Source of the DNA: Diogma glabrata
Lineage: Eukaryota > Arthropoda > Insecta > Diptera > Cylindrotomidae
Reading direction: 5' to 3'
DNA: 64,000 nt
NCBI GenBank assembly: GCA_963693315.1
Contig: OY856188.1
Span: 194,194,322-194,258,321, forward strand
Below are positions 33,636 to 46,390 of the stretch, one piece after another; position 1 is the first letter of the stretch, and each line of letters starts with the position of its first letter. Both the position numbers and the translations under genes were made by a program. The notes under the pieces were generated by a model. That model did no database searches. It was not told the DNA's origin and worked only from the letters and a program-made list of their open reading frames with translations.

Positions 33636-34756
33636 TCTTTCAAGCAGTTTCCCTCCCATACAAGGTTGTACAACTGGTCCAGTAATGGTCCATTACTGGC
33701 AGCCAGTAATGCAGCAATGGGCGAGTACTGGCAACCACGACTGGGCCATTAACATAATTTTACTGTATGATAACTACGGACAATAAATGGTTGCCATTCT
33801 TGGGCCAAATACTAGCAACCATGACTGAGCCGTTAAAAAAATATACATTATTATCATACGTAAATTTAAATAAATTAAATACAAACTAATTTAAAATAAA
33901 ATAAAAATGACGGAAAAAATTCAAAACTCCCTATACAACTGGTTCAGATGCAAGAATGGCTGAGTAATGGCAAACACCGCCAGTACTCCGCCATTAAAAA
34001 AAAATATAAAATAATATTTTTTATACATAAATTTAAATAAATTATTTACAAAATAATTAAAATAAAATAGAAATGAAAATAAATTAAAACATATACCAAC
34101 CTTTTCTTTATTACCATAGTCTTTCAACCGACAAGGCGATAACTAAACTATATGTGAAATTTTTCAAACTATGTACATATTTCTAAAAGGGATAATACTC
34201 TAGTGAAATTTAAAAAAAATGACATAGATCGGCAAATTCATGGCTACAGTACTGGCCCAATAACAATAGCCAAGTAATATTTACCATTCATGGGCCAGTG
34301 CTTGGCCATTCAAAGGTAACAATATACTGGCTATTTTCTGTAAACCATAGATCGGCCGATGATTGGTTCTAGTATTGGCCCAGTAACAATAGCCAAGTAC
34401 TGTTAACCATTAATGGACCAGTGCTTGGCCGTATGCCAATGTCTGGCGAAACCTACTTGGGCTACTAGTCCAGATAATACAGCTGTTAAAATAACTGGTA
34501 AGAACCCCCCTTTTTGAATCAAAACCTTACGTTTCGCTGATAGCTTAGTTTTTGGATCGGTAATTTTACGTAAAGAACGCTTATAATTACTCAAATGGGT
34601 TTTGCAGCTTTTGCTTAATTTGACATTTCCATTTAAAACATTCATACAATTTTCACATAAAGTTTTTATTAGATCTGGTTGACTTTTTCATAAAATATAT
34701 TTACGTTCGCAAGGCTTACAATTTTTTAAGAAATGTAACGTATGCTTGTGCTCCAT
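33636..34756 (-). pseudogene. pX-like small virion protein, right copy
   Basis: Same gene as 14717-15037. A TCA-to-TGA change near 34690 stops it, and E2 is inserted near the C-terminus after SGLVA. The GGF..LTAVLSG hydrophobic tail is still readable. Confidence 0.75.
33653..34460. mobile_element. Element E2: about 808-bp insertion with ACTGGCCA words
   Basis: It interrupts the pX-like gene; the left arm shows the empty site. Both ends are packed with ACTGGCC/GGCCAGT-like words (for example TGGTCCATTACTGGC and GGCCCAGTAACAATAGCCAA). The core (33840-34220) shares GCGATAACTAAA and GGGATAATACTCTAGTGAA with E3. No clean terminal inverted repeat was found. Confidence 0.75.
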
Positions 34757-35396
34757 TAGACGTCTCATAACGGTTGAGTTGGGAAACTAAAGTTGATGGT
34801 GCATAACACTCTTGATAATCCTTATTGAAAATATTAGTACGAAAACGAAATAAATCGTTACACGATTGCGTTAAATCCATGAATAAATAACCATGCGGTT
34901 TCGACGCAGCCTCTTTATATACCCTTACAAGCTCAGCTACACGTTCAGGATAAACTTGCCGTGCAAGGGGATAAATTTGTGATTTATCCCTTGGATTGTT
35001 GAACACAACTAAATATTTACAGTTTAATGATATATCCCGGCAAAATTTCCCTTGATGAAAGACATTTTGTGTGATCAAGACCACTGAAACATTTCGATGG
35101 TGCGAACCTTTAGTAAACAGCTCACAAACATTTTTGGTATAGGCATCCGTCATCAAATCATCCAAAATTATTAACGTATTTTCTAAGTTGTCAAAGTTTG
35201 TGGGAACAAAATCCAACACATTAACTTCTTCAAAATATTCTAAATCATTTGCCGATACTGAGTTCTTCTCACCATTACACCAAATCAGTTTCTTTATACC
35301 CTGAAATTGTGGCAGGAGTTTCAAGACAAAAGTTGTTTTCCCACAACTTGATGGTCCACTTATCTGCATCGTGAAGGGAATTTTCATGTTAAACAT
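34716..35396 (-). CDS. Packaging ATPase, right copy, intact ORF
   Basis: 226 residues from the ATG at 35396 (the open frame extends 9 codons further without an ATG). Walker A GPSSCGKTT near residue 15 and Walker B TLIILDDLM near 80. Downstream, SVVLITQNVFHQG matches the sensor-like segment of A32-type packaging ATPases, and a C-terminal helix ends VTFLKKL. About full length for Polinton ATPases. It would power genome packaging in a capsid made by the hexon and penton-like proteins. It overlaps the pX-like gene by 41 bases. This is the only morphogenesis gene in the right arm without a break. Confidence 0.9.
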   Translation of the reverse strand: MFNMKIPFTMQISGPSSCGKTTFVLKLLPQFQGIKKLIWCNGEKNSVSANDLEYFEEVNVLDFVPTNFDNLENTLIILDDLMTDAYTKNVCELFTKGSHHRNVSVVLITQNVFHQGKFCRDISLNCKYLVVFNNPRDKSQIYPLARQVYPERVAELVRVYKEAASKPHGYLFMDLTQSCNDLFRFRTNIFNKDYQECYAPSTLVSQLNRYETSNGAQAYVTFLKKL

Positions 35397-35433
35397 TTTG
35401 TCAGCAATAAATAATCTGTACAAATCGAACTGC

Positions 35434-35441
35434 TATTTATA
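35434..35441 (-). promoter_or_regulatory. Putative TATA box of ATPase, right arm
   Basis: TATAAATAGCAG on the minus strand, about 40 bp before the ATPase ATG; identical to the left-arm site. Confidence 0.5.
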
Positions 35442-35689
35442 AACTTTCATGACAGTTTTGTTTTAGCAGTAAACTCAAGTAATTAACAGGATCTGTTATC
35501 TTATGTTCTAAACCTTTTCACAACAACTGGATACAAAAGCTTAAAACACAATAAACCACAATTAAATAACTACAAAGAAATTTAATTCAATAGGTATAAT
35601 TATTTAAAAGATAACATTGGCATGAGAACCGATAACCGAATTAAATTATTTCTTTAACTGAAATCCCACAAACGTGAAAATATATACTT

Positions 35690-36165
35690 AAAATATATTC
35701 AAACATACAAATGCTTGACATGATAATCAATTTTAGATTTTATTTCTGAATTCAAAAACTGATAACCGAATTAAATTTTGCTTTCTAAGATGTAATGTCA
35801 CAACTAAGATGTAATCCCACAAAACATTCTATTTTTGAATTCAAAACTGATAGCAAAAAGTAAATAATTTTTAAGATGTAGTGGCACAAGCAATTGTAAT
35901 TAATTAAAAGATAACAGAAGCGTGATAACTGCTAAGATGTAATCCCACAAAACACTCTATTTCTGAATTCAAACTGATAACGAAAATTTAATATTTTTTA
36001 AAATGTAGTGGCACAAAGATTTTATTTCTGAATTCAAAAACTGATAGCAAAAATTAAATAATTTTTAAGATGTAGTGGCACAATCAATTGTAATTAATTA
36101 AAAGATAACAGTAGCGTGAGAACTGAATTCAGAACAGATTTCTTTAACAATGATAACGAATTCAT
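35690..36165 (-). repeat. Polinton subterminal repeats, right
   Basis: Mirror copy of the array at 8600-9070, with the same order of TTCTGAATTCAAAA and TTTAAGATGTAGTGGCAC blocks. Confidence 0.65.
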
Positions 36166-36601
36166 ATTTCATTTCAAATGTCACAAAAATTGAAAATGTA
36201 AATTATATATGTAAATTTATATTGACACCTAGCTAATTTAATGCGACCATGTGAGTTAGGTGTGTGAAACAAGTACGCAGATAAATTATGCATTACATGA
36301 CCTACGTAACTATTAATTAAGCCTATGAAAACTATAACAGAGCTAAATTACACATAACATAGGCTTCACACCTTTGAAATGGCGCTAACCTATTCATTTA
36401 TTACTCGAGAAACCTCCTAAACGATCATGCTTATGCCAGAGATGTGTGAAATTTGTACAATTCAGTTAATTTAATGCTTGAGTCAATACCCAAGTCCAAA
36501 ATACCCTTGTGGCACTTGAAAATTTTTTTGGGTGCACAAGCTTAGTATATTGTGCCATTTACGAAAGCCCACAACATCCTACATAGTGGCACAACACTAC
36601 T

Positions 36602-36607
36602 AATATG
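36602..36607. repeat. Polinton target-site duplication, right copy
   Basis: AATATG directly after the terminal CACTACT; the LINE-A finger reading frame resumes here. Confidence 0.93.
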
Positions 36608-37375
36608 CAAAAACATTTTAAGGGCAAACACTACATCCGTCCAGTGTAATAGCTGTAAAGAATGGTGCCATCTCAAGAACTGCTCATACCTTGCAACACA
36701 TAACCAATGGACCAAAAACTATATAGTGCCATGTTGCCATGCATCAAGTCAACATACAAACACGAGCTCGCAACAGAACCAAATGCGAACTAACACACAT
36801 CTGGAAACTCCAAGTGATGTGAAAATAATGCAGCTAAATTGTAACGGTCTCATAAACAAAACCGATGATATCATCAACTATATGTACAAAAACAATATTC
36901 TAGTCGTGGTTTTACAAGAAACCAAATTAAAAGTTAGATCTAAGATTAGTGATAGAATCTGTGATTATAGAATTATAAGACTGGATAGAGGAAAGGACAA
37001 AGGTGGTCGCCTTGCCTTTATCCTACACAAAACCATTATCTACCGTGCAACCACATTACCAGCAGTCCCGGGAACTGATAAACACCTAGAACAACCGGGT
37101 ATTACAATAAAATCCGGAAATACGGAGATAAATCTAGTCAATATTTCTATTCCACCAGTAAGCAGCTGTGCTACAGGTTATAAACCGCCCATAGGACATT
37201 TATTTTATACCAAAGACTGTCTAATTCTCGGCGATATGAATGTGCACCACGATCTATGGCATTCACACTTGAACACTGATTCAAGAGGCGAAAACATTAC
37301 TGATCAAATTGACGGCTCTAACTTTGGAGTCCTCAATGAACCACAACCAACAAGAGTAACAAATAACTCGTACTA
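36608..37375 (+). pseudogene. LINE-A: Cys finger and endonuclease N-terminal part
   Basis: The frame continues with a second half of the Cys-rich finger (VQCNSCKEWCHLKNC, then C-C), followed by an APE-type endonuclease: KIMQLNCNGLINKTDDI, VLQETKL, GGRLAFILH and LILGDMNVHHDLW. The endonuclease is open but is cut by LINE-B at 37376-37390. It would nick target DNA for target-primed reverse transcription. Confidence 0.85.
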
Positions 37376-37390
37376 TTCTCCAGATGTCTC

Positions 37391-40300
37391 TTGTGGTCAA
37401 GACGACAACATCACTTACAAGGAAGTTAAGCAACACTGTGAAGGTCTACAACTTAGACGGGTGACCGCTTGGGAACTTCATCAGAATAAAATATGGAAAT
37501 ATGATTGAATCCAACTGAAGCAGGGATACATCGCCCACGGTATGCCAGTATACCTTATCCAGCAGCCCTGGAAACTGACTAGGATTCGATGGCCCAATCA
37601 CCCGTCAATCCGAAAGGGAATCCGAAATTCAAATGATTAAAGAAACGTACACTAGAAAGAAAACGAAACAAAACCAAAACCGGAAAAATCAAATGTCGAC
37701 GCTTGGCTACCGTACCCGGACACGAGTAGGAAACTAGAATGTCAGAACTCTGATAGAAACATCGAGATTAGCACAAGTTGAGAAAGTAATGGAGGAATAT
37801 AACATCGAGATACTAGGACTCAGTGAAGTAAGATGGAAAAACAGCGGAGAGCTAACAACAAGTAAAGGAAACTACATGATGTTCTCTGGTAAATCCAACA
37901 CACACGAACAAGGCGTAGCAATATTAACAACACCTAACGCAAAGAAAGCACTTCTCGAATGGAAACGAATGGAAAAGTAGTAGAATAATAACACCAAGAT
38001 TACAATCGAAAATTAGAAATACAACGATCATACAGTGCTATGCACCTACCGAAGAAGCTGATGATGCGACCAAAGATGAATTCTACGAACAGCTCCAAGC
38101 AACACTGGCTAGTGCACACCGAAATGACATGAAAATAATACAAGGTGATTTCAATGACAAAATTGGAACCGACAACACCGGAATGGAATCAGTCATGGGC
38201 AAATATGCACTAGAATCAACACGTAACAATAATGGAGACAGGCTAATCGATTATTGTGTCACAAATCAACTATTCATAGGAGGCAGCAAGTTCCCACACA
38301 AGAACATACACAAATACACTTGGACCTCACCAAATGGAAGAACCAAGAATCAGATTGATCACGTACTGGTGAATAAGAAGTTTCTATCCTCACTACAAGA
38401 CGTCAGAGCAAAGCGGGGAGCAGACATACACAGCAACCATCAACTGGTAATTGCAACATTCAAAATTAAACCAGTCGCTGTAAAACACAACAAGTCATGT
38501 CAGATGAAGTTTAACATCAATATATTGAGCGATAATAGTACAAATAACATCTTCAAAGAATCGCTCCAGTTCAATCTACCAAACAACGAAACCACCAGCA
38601 TTGATGAAAAATGGGAACAAGTTAAAGAAGCTTACGTCAAAACTGCTACAGATGTGCTTGGATACCAAGACAAATTGCGGAAACCATGGATTAGCGATGA
38701 TACCTGGAAGAAAATTGAAAAGCGTCGTCAGCTCAAGTTGCAATTGTGTCACCAGAACACAACCGAGATCCGCAGCAAATATGAAAGTACAGCAAAACAA
38801 GTTAAAAAGGTGGCAAGGAATGATCGCAGAAGATACACAGAAAGCATTCTCAAGACTGCAGAAATAGCAGCAGCTAATAGAAATATGCGAACACTACCCA
38901 AATGCGTGAGAAAGGTCACTAACAAATACACAAACACTCCACCAATAATGGATGAATCTGGTCAAACGCTCACAACACATGAACAACAGCGAAATAGATG
39001 GAAAGAATACTTCGAAGACACCTGCCAGCAACATGAAGATAATTTGCAGTCTCCGGATGACAACTATAACGAAACTATCCACCCATCCACCAACGGAACG
39101 GAAAGTTAGCGATGCCATACAGAAACTCAAGAATAACAAATCTGCTGGTACCGATAATATATCAGCAGAATTACTCAAAGCAGATGTAAACACAACAGCA
39201 GAAGCTCTAACACCACTACTAGCTGATGTATGGAACAAAGGTAAAATACCAACCAAATGGAAAGAGGGTTTAACCATAACAATTCCAAAGAAAGGTGATC
39301 TAAGAGAATGCAAAAATTGGAGAGGTATATCTCTGCTCAACACAACAATGAAAATACTAGCGATGATCATTCTCGAAAGAATATCAACATTAATTAACAT
39401 GAAACTAAGAAATGAACAAGCCGGCTTTAGACCAGGAAGAAGCGGTACCGATCATATCAACACAATCCGTATCATCATAGAGCAATCAAACGAATGGAAT
39501 TCACCACTGTATCTCCTCTTCGTGGACTTCGAACGCGCCTTCGACTCAATCAACAGAAGCGCGATATGGAAGACACTTTGTGAAATGGGCGTCCCGAATA
39601 AAATAGTTGATCTAATCAAAGAAATGTAACGGGATGCTGAAAAAAGAATACAATAAAAAGGACAGCAAAGTGATAAATACTACAACCACCGAGGAGTGAG
39701 ACAAGGCTGTGTATTATCCCCGCTACTCTTCGTAATAGTACTAGATAGTATCATGAGCAAGCTCGATGATGCAAGTCCAAATGGAATCCAATGGAACACA
39801 ACAAGACGGCTCAATGATCTAGACTACGCAGATGACATCTGTCTACTTACACACATACGGACATGCAGCAGAAAATACAGAAGCTATCAGCCCTTGCACA
39901 TGAAGTCGGTCTCAACATTAATATCAGGAAAACAAAGGCTATGAGATTGAACACCAAAACGATAACACCAATTGCCATCAAATCAACAATACACAAGTGG
40001 ATGAAGTTGACAAATTTGTGTACCTTGGTTGTACTGTAGCAAAAACAGGCGGGACTGAAGAAGATATCAGTCAGCGTATTAACAAAGCCAGAAATACGTT
40101 CAATATGCTTCACAAGATCTGGAATGCATCCGTCCTGTCAAGAAAGACAAAGCTACGAATGTTCAATGCATGTGTCAAGTCACTACTGCTGTATGGGTGT
40201 GAAACATGGAAAAATACAAGAAAGATCACAAATCAACTACAGGTGTTTGTGAACAAATGCCTGAGAAGACTGATCAAATGCTTCTGGCCGAACATCATCA

Positions 40301-40646
40301 GTAACCAGGAACTTCTACGGCAGACAGAGCAGTTAGACATTGAGACCGAGGCAAAACAAAGGAAATGAAGATGGATAGGACATACACTGAGGAAATCAGC
40401 TGAAGATATAACAAGGATGTCCCTAGAGAGGAATCCACAAGGTAAAAGGAGAGTTGGAAGACCACCCATGGAAGAAAACGGAAGAAATGGAATGGAAGAA
40501 ACCCAATGGAAGAAAATGGTGCTAGCTGAAGCAAAACAAATTGGCAAGACATGGGGTGAACTGAAAGCGATTGCCCCCAATCAGAGGCAGATGGTCCAGT
40601 CTAGTAGACGCCATATGCTCCTAAAATGGATGTAAAGGAAAAAAAA
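37391..40646 (+). mobile_element. LINE-B: RTE-like non-LTR retrotransposon, degenerate
   Basis: Inserted into LINE-A with a 15-bp duplication TTCTCCAGATGTCTC (37376-37390 and 40647-40661) and a short A tail. Endonuclease pieces: IEILGLSEVRW near 37800, IQGDFNDKIG at 38140, SPNGRTKNQIDHVLV at 38330. Reverse transcriptase: IPKKGDLRECKNWRGISLL (39290), LFVDFERAFDS (39520), VRQGCVLSPLLF-like (39696), DLDYADDICLL (39820). C-terminal part LLYGCETWKNTRK and a GHTLRKSAEDITR region. Several frameshifts and a TAG in place of Trp near the endonuclease start make it inactive. The C-terminal pattern recalls RTE elements; clade call is tentative. Confidence 0.85.
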
Positions 40647-40661
40647 TTCTCCAGATGTCTC

Positions 40662-42960
40662 ACTTGCCAGCTTGTCACTAATGCCAATCGCTGAATGGAG
40701 AACTGAAATTGCTTTGGGATCAGACCATGTGCCGATCATAATCACCTTAAGCCGTTACTTAAACGAAATGAAATCCGAGAAGAAGACATATATTAATTTT
40801 AACAAAGCTGACTGGGATAATTTTACCAATTTTACTGAAATGGAATTCAGTAAGCAATTTTTACCAATTGACGCCTTCTCTGGGGAAAGAAAATTCAGAG
40901 AAATTGTTAACATAGCTAGATCTCGCTTCATTCCAGCCCGCAGAATACAAAAGGTTAAACCAAACTTCCCACAAGAAGCTTGTATACTTTCCTCCCAAAG
41001 AGATGACATCCGTAAGGCAGATCCGACAGATTCTAAAATTCCGGGCCTGAACAAGCAGATAAATAAGCTAGTAATGGAACACAAACGTAACAAATGGAAA
41101 GATTTCGTAAGTCAAGCTTTGGCACAAATAAAAGTCTGTGGAAGGTGATTAAGGGTTTAACACATCCGCGTCAAACGCGTAACAACTGCATGATCTCCAT
41201 CGATGATATCCCAATCGAAAACAATAGGAAATGCGCAACAAAATTCAATACGCAGTTTACAGAAAAGCAAAGTAAACATGAAAAGAAGAACTTAGGTCAG
41301 TATTAAGACAGATGCGCAAACTTAATACTGAAAATTTCGAAGATATCACATTTTACGAAGAAGAGGTTGAAAACGCAATAAAGAAAACCAAACCATCTAA
41401 AGCTATTGGACCACACAGCATCTCAGCCATCATCCTGAAACACATTGGACCCAAAGGGTTGAACTTTCTCACTACCAAAGTCCATACTCAACACATCTCT
41501 AAATACGCTCCAGATACCAAATATGTGGAAAACGGCTAGAATAAGTCCCATTTTGAAACCTGGCAACCCTGAAGAAAAGGTACAATCCTATAGACCGATC
41601 TCTATCCTCTCATCGGTTGCAAAATTGATAGAAGCACTGCTGCTACCTCGGTTAACTGGATCTTGCAAATTGGCGTCACATCAACATGGCTTTAGGAAAG
41701 CACATAGTACAACCACCGCTTTTCATAGAATCCAAAACCAAACCAGCGATGGTCTAAACCAAAAACAACCCTGTGCTAGAACAATTTTAGCACTTGACCT
41801 GTCAAAAGCTTTCGACACAGTGGCACACGCTGCACTACTGAACGACATATTCAACACTAATCTGCCAGGTTTAATAAAGCGCTGGTTATGGAACTACCTT
41901 AGAGGCCACCAAACACACGTTGAGTTCCGTGACTCTAGATGTAAGATGAGAGTGCTCAGACAAGGAGTTCCACAAGGTGGATGGAGTTCTCTCACCTTCA
42001 TTATTCAACCTTTACCTAAGTAGTTTATCGGCCGGAAGGAATAACCATCAAGTCATATTCAGACGACTGCACGGTGTTTGCAACAGGAAACAACCTGGAA
42101 CAACTCACTAATGTTCTAAACACCTACCTTAACATCTTGAATGAACGGTTTAAAATCAAACAATTTAAATTGCCCACTGAAAAGTCCACTTCCACACTTT
42201 TCACCACATGGCCAAAGGAGGCAAATACAACACTTAACATCTGCATTGGCAACATACTAATTCCTACGGTCAAAAATCCAAAACTGCTGGGAGTAACATT
42301 TGATCGACTACTTAAATTCAACGCTCATGCTCAACAAGTGAACGCAAAACTAAAAACAGGAATAATGCACTGAAAGCTCGTTCTGGCGGGTGTTTCGTAG
42401 GGTAAGGATAAAAACACAATAATAACAGCACACAAAAGCAAAAGGAAGGCCTTTCATAAATTACGCTGTTCCCATATGGACACCCCAAGTCGCTGACACC
42501 CACTGGAATAGGTTACAAATAACGCAGCGTTGCGTACAGCAACCAGATATCATTTGATGGCCCACCGAGATCACCTACACGAGGAATGTGTAACATATTA
42601 CCGGTCCGTGAACATAACGAAATGCTTACCAAACAATATCTATGGGCCTGTCATAAAGAGCAACATCCCTGCAATGACGCACCTTATTCATGACAACACC
42701 ACCTAGAGACATAAGAAGGCTGCGAAATGCTTTCTACAAGATGTTAAAAACAATCAAGTTATCGGTAATATCGACGAGCCTACGTATAAGACGGGCTTAA
42801 AAAATATACATACCAAAGCTGTTGAAGACACAATAAAGAACTACGCCCGAATCGAGTTCTTAATAGCAAGCCACCACAAGTCGCTGCCGAAGAGGTAAAA
42901 TTGCCACGCAGCACCAGAACCATCCTAGCGCAATTAAGATACGGTTGGTCACGCATTTTA
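40662..42960 (+). pseudogene. LINE-A: endonuclease end and reverse transcriptase
   Basis: Resumes after LINE-B with SLSLMPIAEWRTEIALGSDH (endonuclease end), a linker, then RT: ISPILKPGNPEEKVQSYRPI (41530), LALDLSKAFDTVAH (41790), VLRQGVPQGG (41950), YSDDCTVFATG (42060) and LLGVTFDRLLKF (42280). Further weak pieces to 42960 (LPRSTRTILAQLRYG) are the C-terminal tail typical of Jockey/CR1-group LINEs. At least five frame breaks; dead. No poly-A end is seen; it is cut near 42960 by a short AT-rich hairpin. Confidence 0.82.
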
Positions 42961-43044
42961 AATAACTATTTAATAAATATTTAAAATATTTATCTATGAT
43001 GATGAAATAGTTATTTAAGTATTAAGGGCAGTAAGAGTGTTTTA

Positions 43045-44775
43045 TTGGTTAGTATATTGAATACCAGTATTCAATATACTACTATTTACGCGCCACAACA
43101 AAAGGGCGTAGCGGAGCGCAAGAATAGAACACTACTAAAAATGGCTAGATGTATGTTAATTGGCACCGATCTAAAACACATTTTTTGGGCTGAAACAATC
43201 ATGACGGCAAACTTCATTCAAAACTGTTTACCATCAAAGGCAATTTTAAAGACAACGTATGAATTGTGGTCAGGCACTAAACCGGATTTATTGAATATGA
43301 AAACATTTGGACAAAAATTTTATGTTCATATTCCAACTGAATTGAGGCGTAAATTAGATTCAACATCAGATGAAGCGATTTTTCTTGGTTACGATTTGCA
43401 ATTTAAGGCCTATCGTTGTTATAATCATCGGTCACAAAAAGTTATTATTAGTCGTGGCGTCAGTTTTATAAACGATTCAACAACAACCATAAATGAAGAA
43501 AAATCTGATGACACAAATGATGAACATTTACTCGTGAAAAGCATATTGAAGTGGAATCACCGAACGAGCCTCTTGAAGGAGATGAATCTTTTATCAGCGC
43601 TAACGACGACATTGTTGACATTAATGAAGAAGAATCAAATGTTCGACGATCATCAAGATCTAATAAAGGGGTACCACCAAAGGGATTTATCAAAGAAATG
43701 TGTTTAGTGTATTTAATTCAATCTGAACCGAAATCGATTAAAGACGTCATACATTCAAAAGATAAGGATCATTGGCTTGAAGCAATGAATGACGAGATAG
43801 AGTCGCATAAAGAAAACGGTACATGGGAAATCACTGCGTTACCACCAAATCGAAAAGCTATAGGATGCAGATGGGTTTTTAAAATCAAATCAAGCAAATC
43901 ATGGAAACATCAAACGGTATTAAGCAAAATTAGTAGCCCATGACGTTTTCGCTCCAGTAGTACGGCAAACCACATTTCTTCTATTATTAACAATTGCTGG
44001 TAAAGAAAAATTATCAGTATATCATTTAGACGCTAAAACAGCCTTTTTGAACGGTAATTTGGAAGAAGAAATCTGTATGGCACAACCACCAGGTTTCGAA
44101 TCGAATAACAAAAATCTAGTATGCCGTTTAAGGAGGAGTCTATATGGCTTAAAACAATCAGCTCGTGTTTGGAACATCGCCCTCAACAAAGTGATGATGG
44201 ATGCAGGTTTTAAGCAAAACGTAACTGATACTTGTTTATATATAAAGGAGAGTCGTACTGGTAGCTGCTATGTGATGATTTATGTTGACGACATCGTAGT
44301 GGCAACCAAACATAATGCTGATTTGGATGAATTACTATCAAATCTCAACAAACATTTCAAAGTGACCAGTCTTGGACCGATTCAAAATTATGTCGGTATC
44401 GAAGTTGTGAAAACAAATGACGGAAATTATCAGGTATGTCAATCTAATTAATCAATCAATTATTGATCGATTTGGCTTATCAAATAGAGTCAAAAATGCC
44501 TATAAAAGTTGAGCATCAAAAGGGTCCTAAACCAGAACTACTTCTGAATAATACCGAATATCAACGTCTAATTGGCAGCTTATTATATGTGTCAATTAAC
44601 ACAGGACCATGTAATGAAAGGAACTGTCGACTGCAAATATTGTCCAACCGAATCCATGATTGCAGACATGTGAACCAAACCACTATCAGCGAATCGAATC
44701 GAATATCTAAGGGGCTTATGTGGAATCAAATAGTATTAATTGATCAAGATTTTTTTATTAATTGAATTGAGGAGG
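43045..44775 (+). pseudogene. Ty1/copia polyprotein relic (integrase end, RT, RNase H scrap)
   Basis: Integrase C-terminal part with YAPQQKGVAERKNRTLL (catalytic Glu region), KTFGQKFYVHIP and EAIFLGYD. The linker SNVRRSSRSNKG shifts frame at about 43550. RT follows: DHWLEAMNDEIESHKENGTW, GCRWVFKIK, LDAKTAFLNGNLEEEI, LYGLKQSARVWN and MIYVDDIVVA. Most of RNase H is deleted between SLLYVSINT and the end piece. The gene ends just before a purine tract. The 5' half of the element (gag, protease, integrase front) is absent. Confidence 0.88.
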
Positions 44776-45100
44776 TGTGTTAAAATATTAACATTAAATT
44801 TATCTAAATATTTTAATTTCAATTCAATCATCTCAATTTTTTGCATCTGGCAATAGTCGTCAACTATTGTTCTAGTACTTTTTGTATTTCTACTTTGACA
44901 TTTCTTATTGTATTCACTTCTCTTTAAAAAATCATCAAACGTATAACACAGAATTAATTACAGAATTAATGTAGTATAGATATACATAGAGATATCTAAA
45001 ACTACCAACAACAATATAAATATCTAAAACTACCAACAACAATATAAATATCTAAATCATACCAATAACCCTATAAACTACAGAAAAACTTATATGTAAT
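44771..45100 (+). repeat. Copia polypurine tract and partial 3' LTR
   Basis: GGAGG followed by TGTTAAAATATTAACA (44778) is the expected purine tract and LTR start. The LTR end could not be fixed because a family A copy begins at about 45100. Confidence 0.55.
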
Positions 45101-45773
45101 TATATGCAATTTGTTAATTTTTTTCTATTTTTTGATCCACGGGTGTGACAACCCCGCGCACTCCAGTCCTTGTTATTGGCACATGAGTTAACGTGAGATA
45201 TCACATACAACTGGCAATTGCAGTGAGATATCACTAGCCAAGGTGATATCTTAGGGGTGCTGGCGGATGAACTGTATTCAGTCAACGGTAGCACTCTCAA
45301 TCTTAGCTAATGAATATTCCTTGATGCTGGAACGCTGTAGCTTGCTCGAAGAAACGAGCTTTCATATAACTATATATCTGAGCTTTAATCATTGAAAAAT
45401 ATACTGCGTCCCATAATCAAGGATTATGCCATTAGCTGGACTATTGGCAAACCAATTTTAGTTTTGTTCCTGCAAATTTTTAAAACAAATTTGCTTTTTA
45501 TCTCTTATTTTATTTTTATTTTCCCTATCCTATCACGAAGTATTGGCCTATGTCATATTTTATATGTGATAGGATTTATAGTTTAGTTGTCCATTATTTA
45601 ACAAAAAATATTAAAAACACAAAAAAAACAGATTTGCGTCCATTAACATCCTTAGAACGCATGTTGTTGTGGGACCTTGGTCTTAAAAGGTTTTTATGTG
45701 TTGTTGTGACACATATTGTAATGCCTACTACACATCACATTTTATTAAAAAAAAAAAAAAAAAAAAAAAAATA
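45100..45773 (-). repeat. Dispersed repeat family A with poly-A, reverse copy
   Basis: On the plus strand it runs from ACGGGTGTGACAACCCCGCG through the AGAACGCATGTTGTTG block to CACATTTTATTAAAA followed by about 25 A. The terminal A run suggests that the family spreads as a retroposon in this orientation. The copy at 10938 matches its interior closely. Confidence 0.78.
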
Positions 45774-46084
45774 AACAAACAAAAACCAATTAATTAATTA
45801 ATGCATAATTCGTATTATTTATAAACACACAAAATAATGTAAAAATCAATTCAATCATAGAACTAAAAATGTCTACGAAGGGAAAATAATATTGGGAAAC
45901 TTTTTTTAAACAATTGTTGACAAATTAGCACAATTGTTGTTGTTTTGCTTATTGTTAATTTAGTATATATTCAATGAAAAGTTCTTTAATAAATCAGTAT
46001 TTAAGTTATACTCAAATCAACAGTATTTTATTTAGTGTGAAGTCCAAGTGTAAAAAGTCATCAAAGTTCAAGTAAGTAGAATTT
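45774..46084. other. AT-rich, no gene seen
   Basis: No coding or repeat signal is evident. It may be leader DNA of the gypsy relic that follows. Confidence 0.35.
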
Positions 46085-46390
46085 ACTATTCGGTAGAAGT
46101 TGTTCTTTTAAGAGTCTATGGCTCATAAGAATAACCGATACCATATTAAGTGGTTCGGTAGAAGTTGTTTTTTTAAGAGTCTCTGGCTCATAAGAATAAC
46201 CGATACCATATTAAGTGGTTCGGTAGAAGCTGTTCTTTTAAGAGTCTCTGGATCATAAGCACAACCAATTCCATTTCATGTGGTGACCAGTTTTCCTATT
46301 TGGAGAACTTATTATTTGGTGGATCTTGTTCTCTTAAGAGTTTCTGGCTCATGAGAACAACTGAAACCCTAGGGACTTCACGAATATAAG
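46085..46390 (+). repeat. Tandem repeat of about 66 bp, four units
   Basis: Units start TTCGGTAGAAGTTGTTCTTT and continue AAGAGTCTCTGGCTCATAAG..AACCGATACCATATTAAGTGG. The first three are close, the fourth diverged. It lies in the likely 5' region of the gypsy relic. Confidence 0.8.

Larger units (their letters stand above)
27890..36601 (-). repeat. Polinton right inverted arm
   Basis: Reverse-complement homologue of 8164-22288. Later insertions at 29808-31968, 32021-32682 and 33653-34460 interrupt it; the homologous part sums to about 5.1 kb. Inner homology ends at 27890 within hexon, but here the hexon gene simply continues, so the right side is the original arrangement and the left the copied one. 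Confidence 0.9.

Noticed and set aside
38576..40580. Minus-strand ORFs across LINE-B
   Set aside because: Shadows of the endonuclease/RT gene; no motifs of their own.
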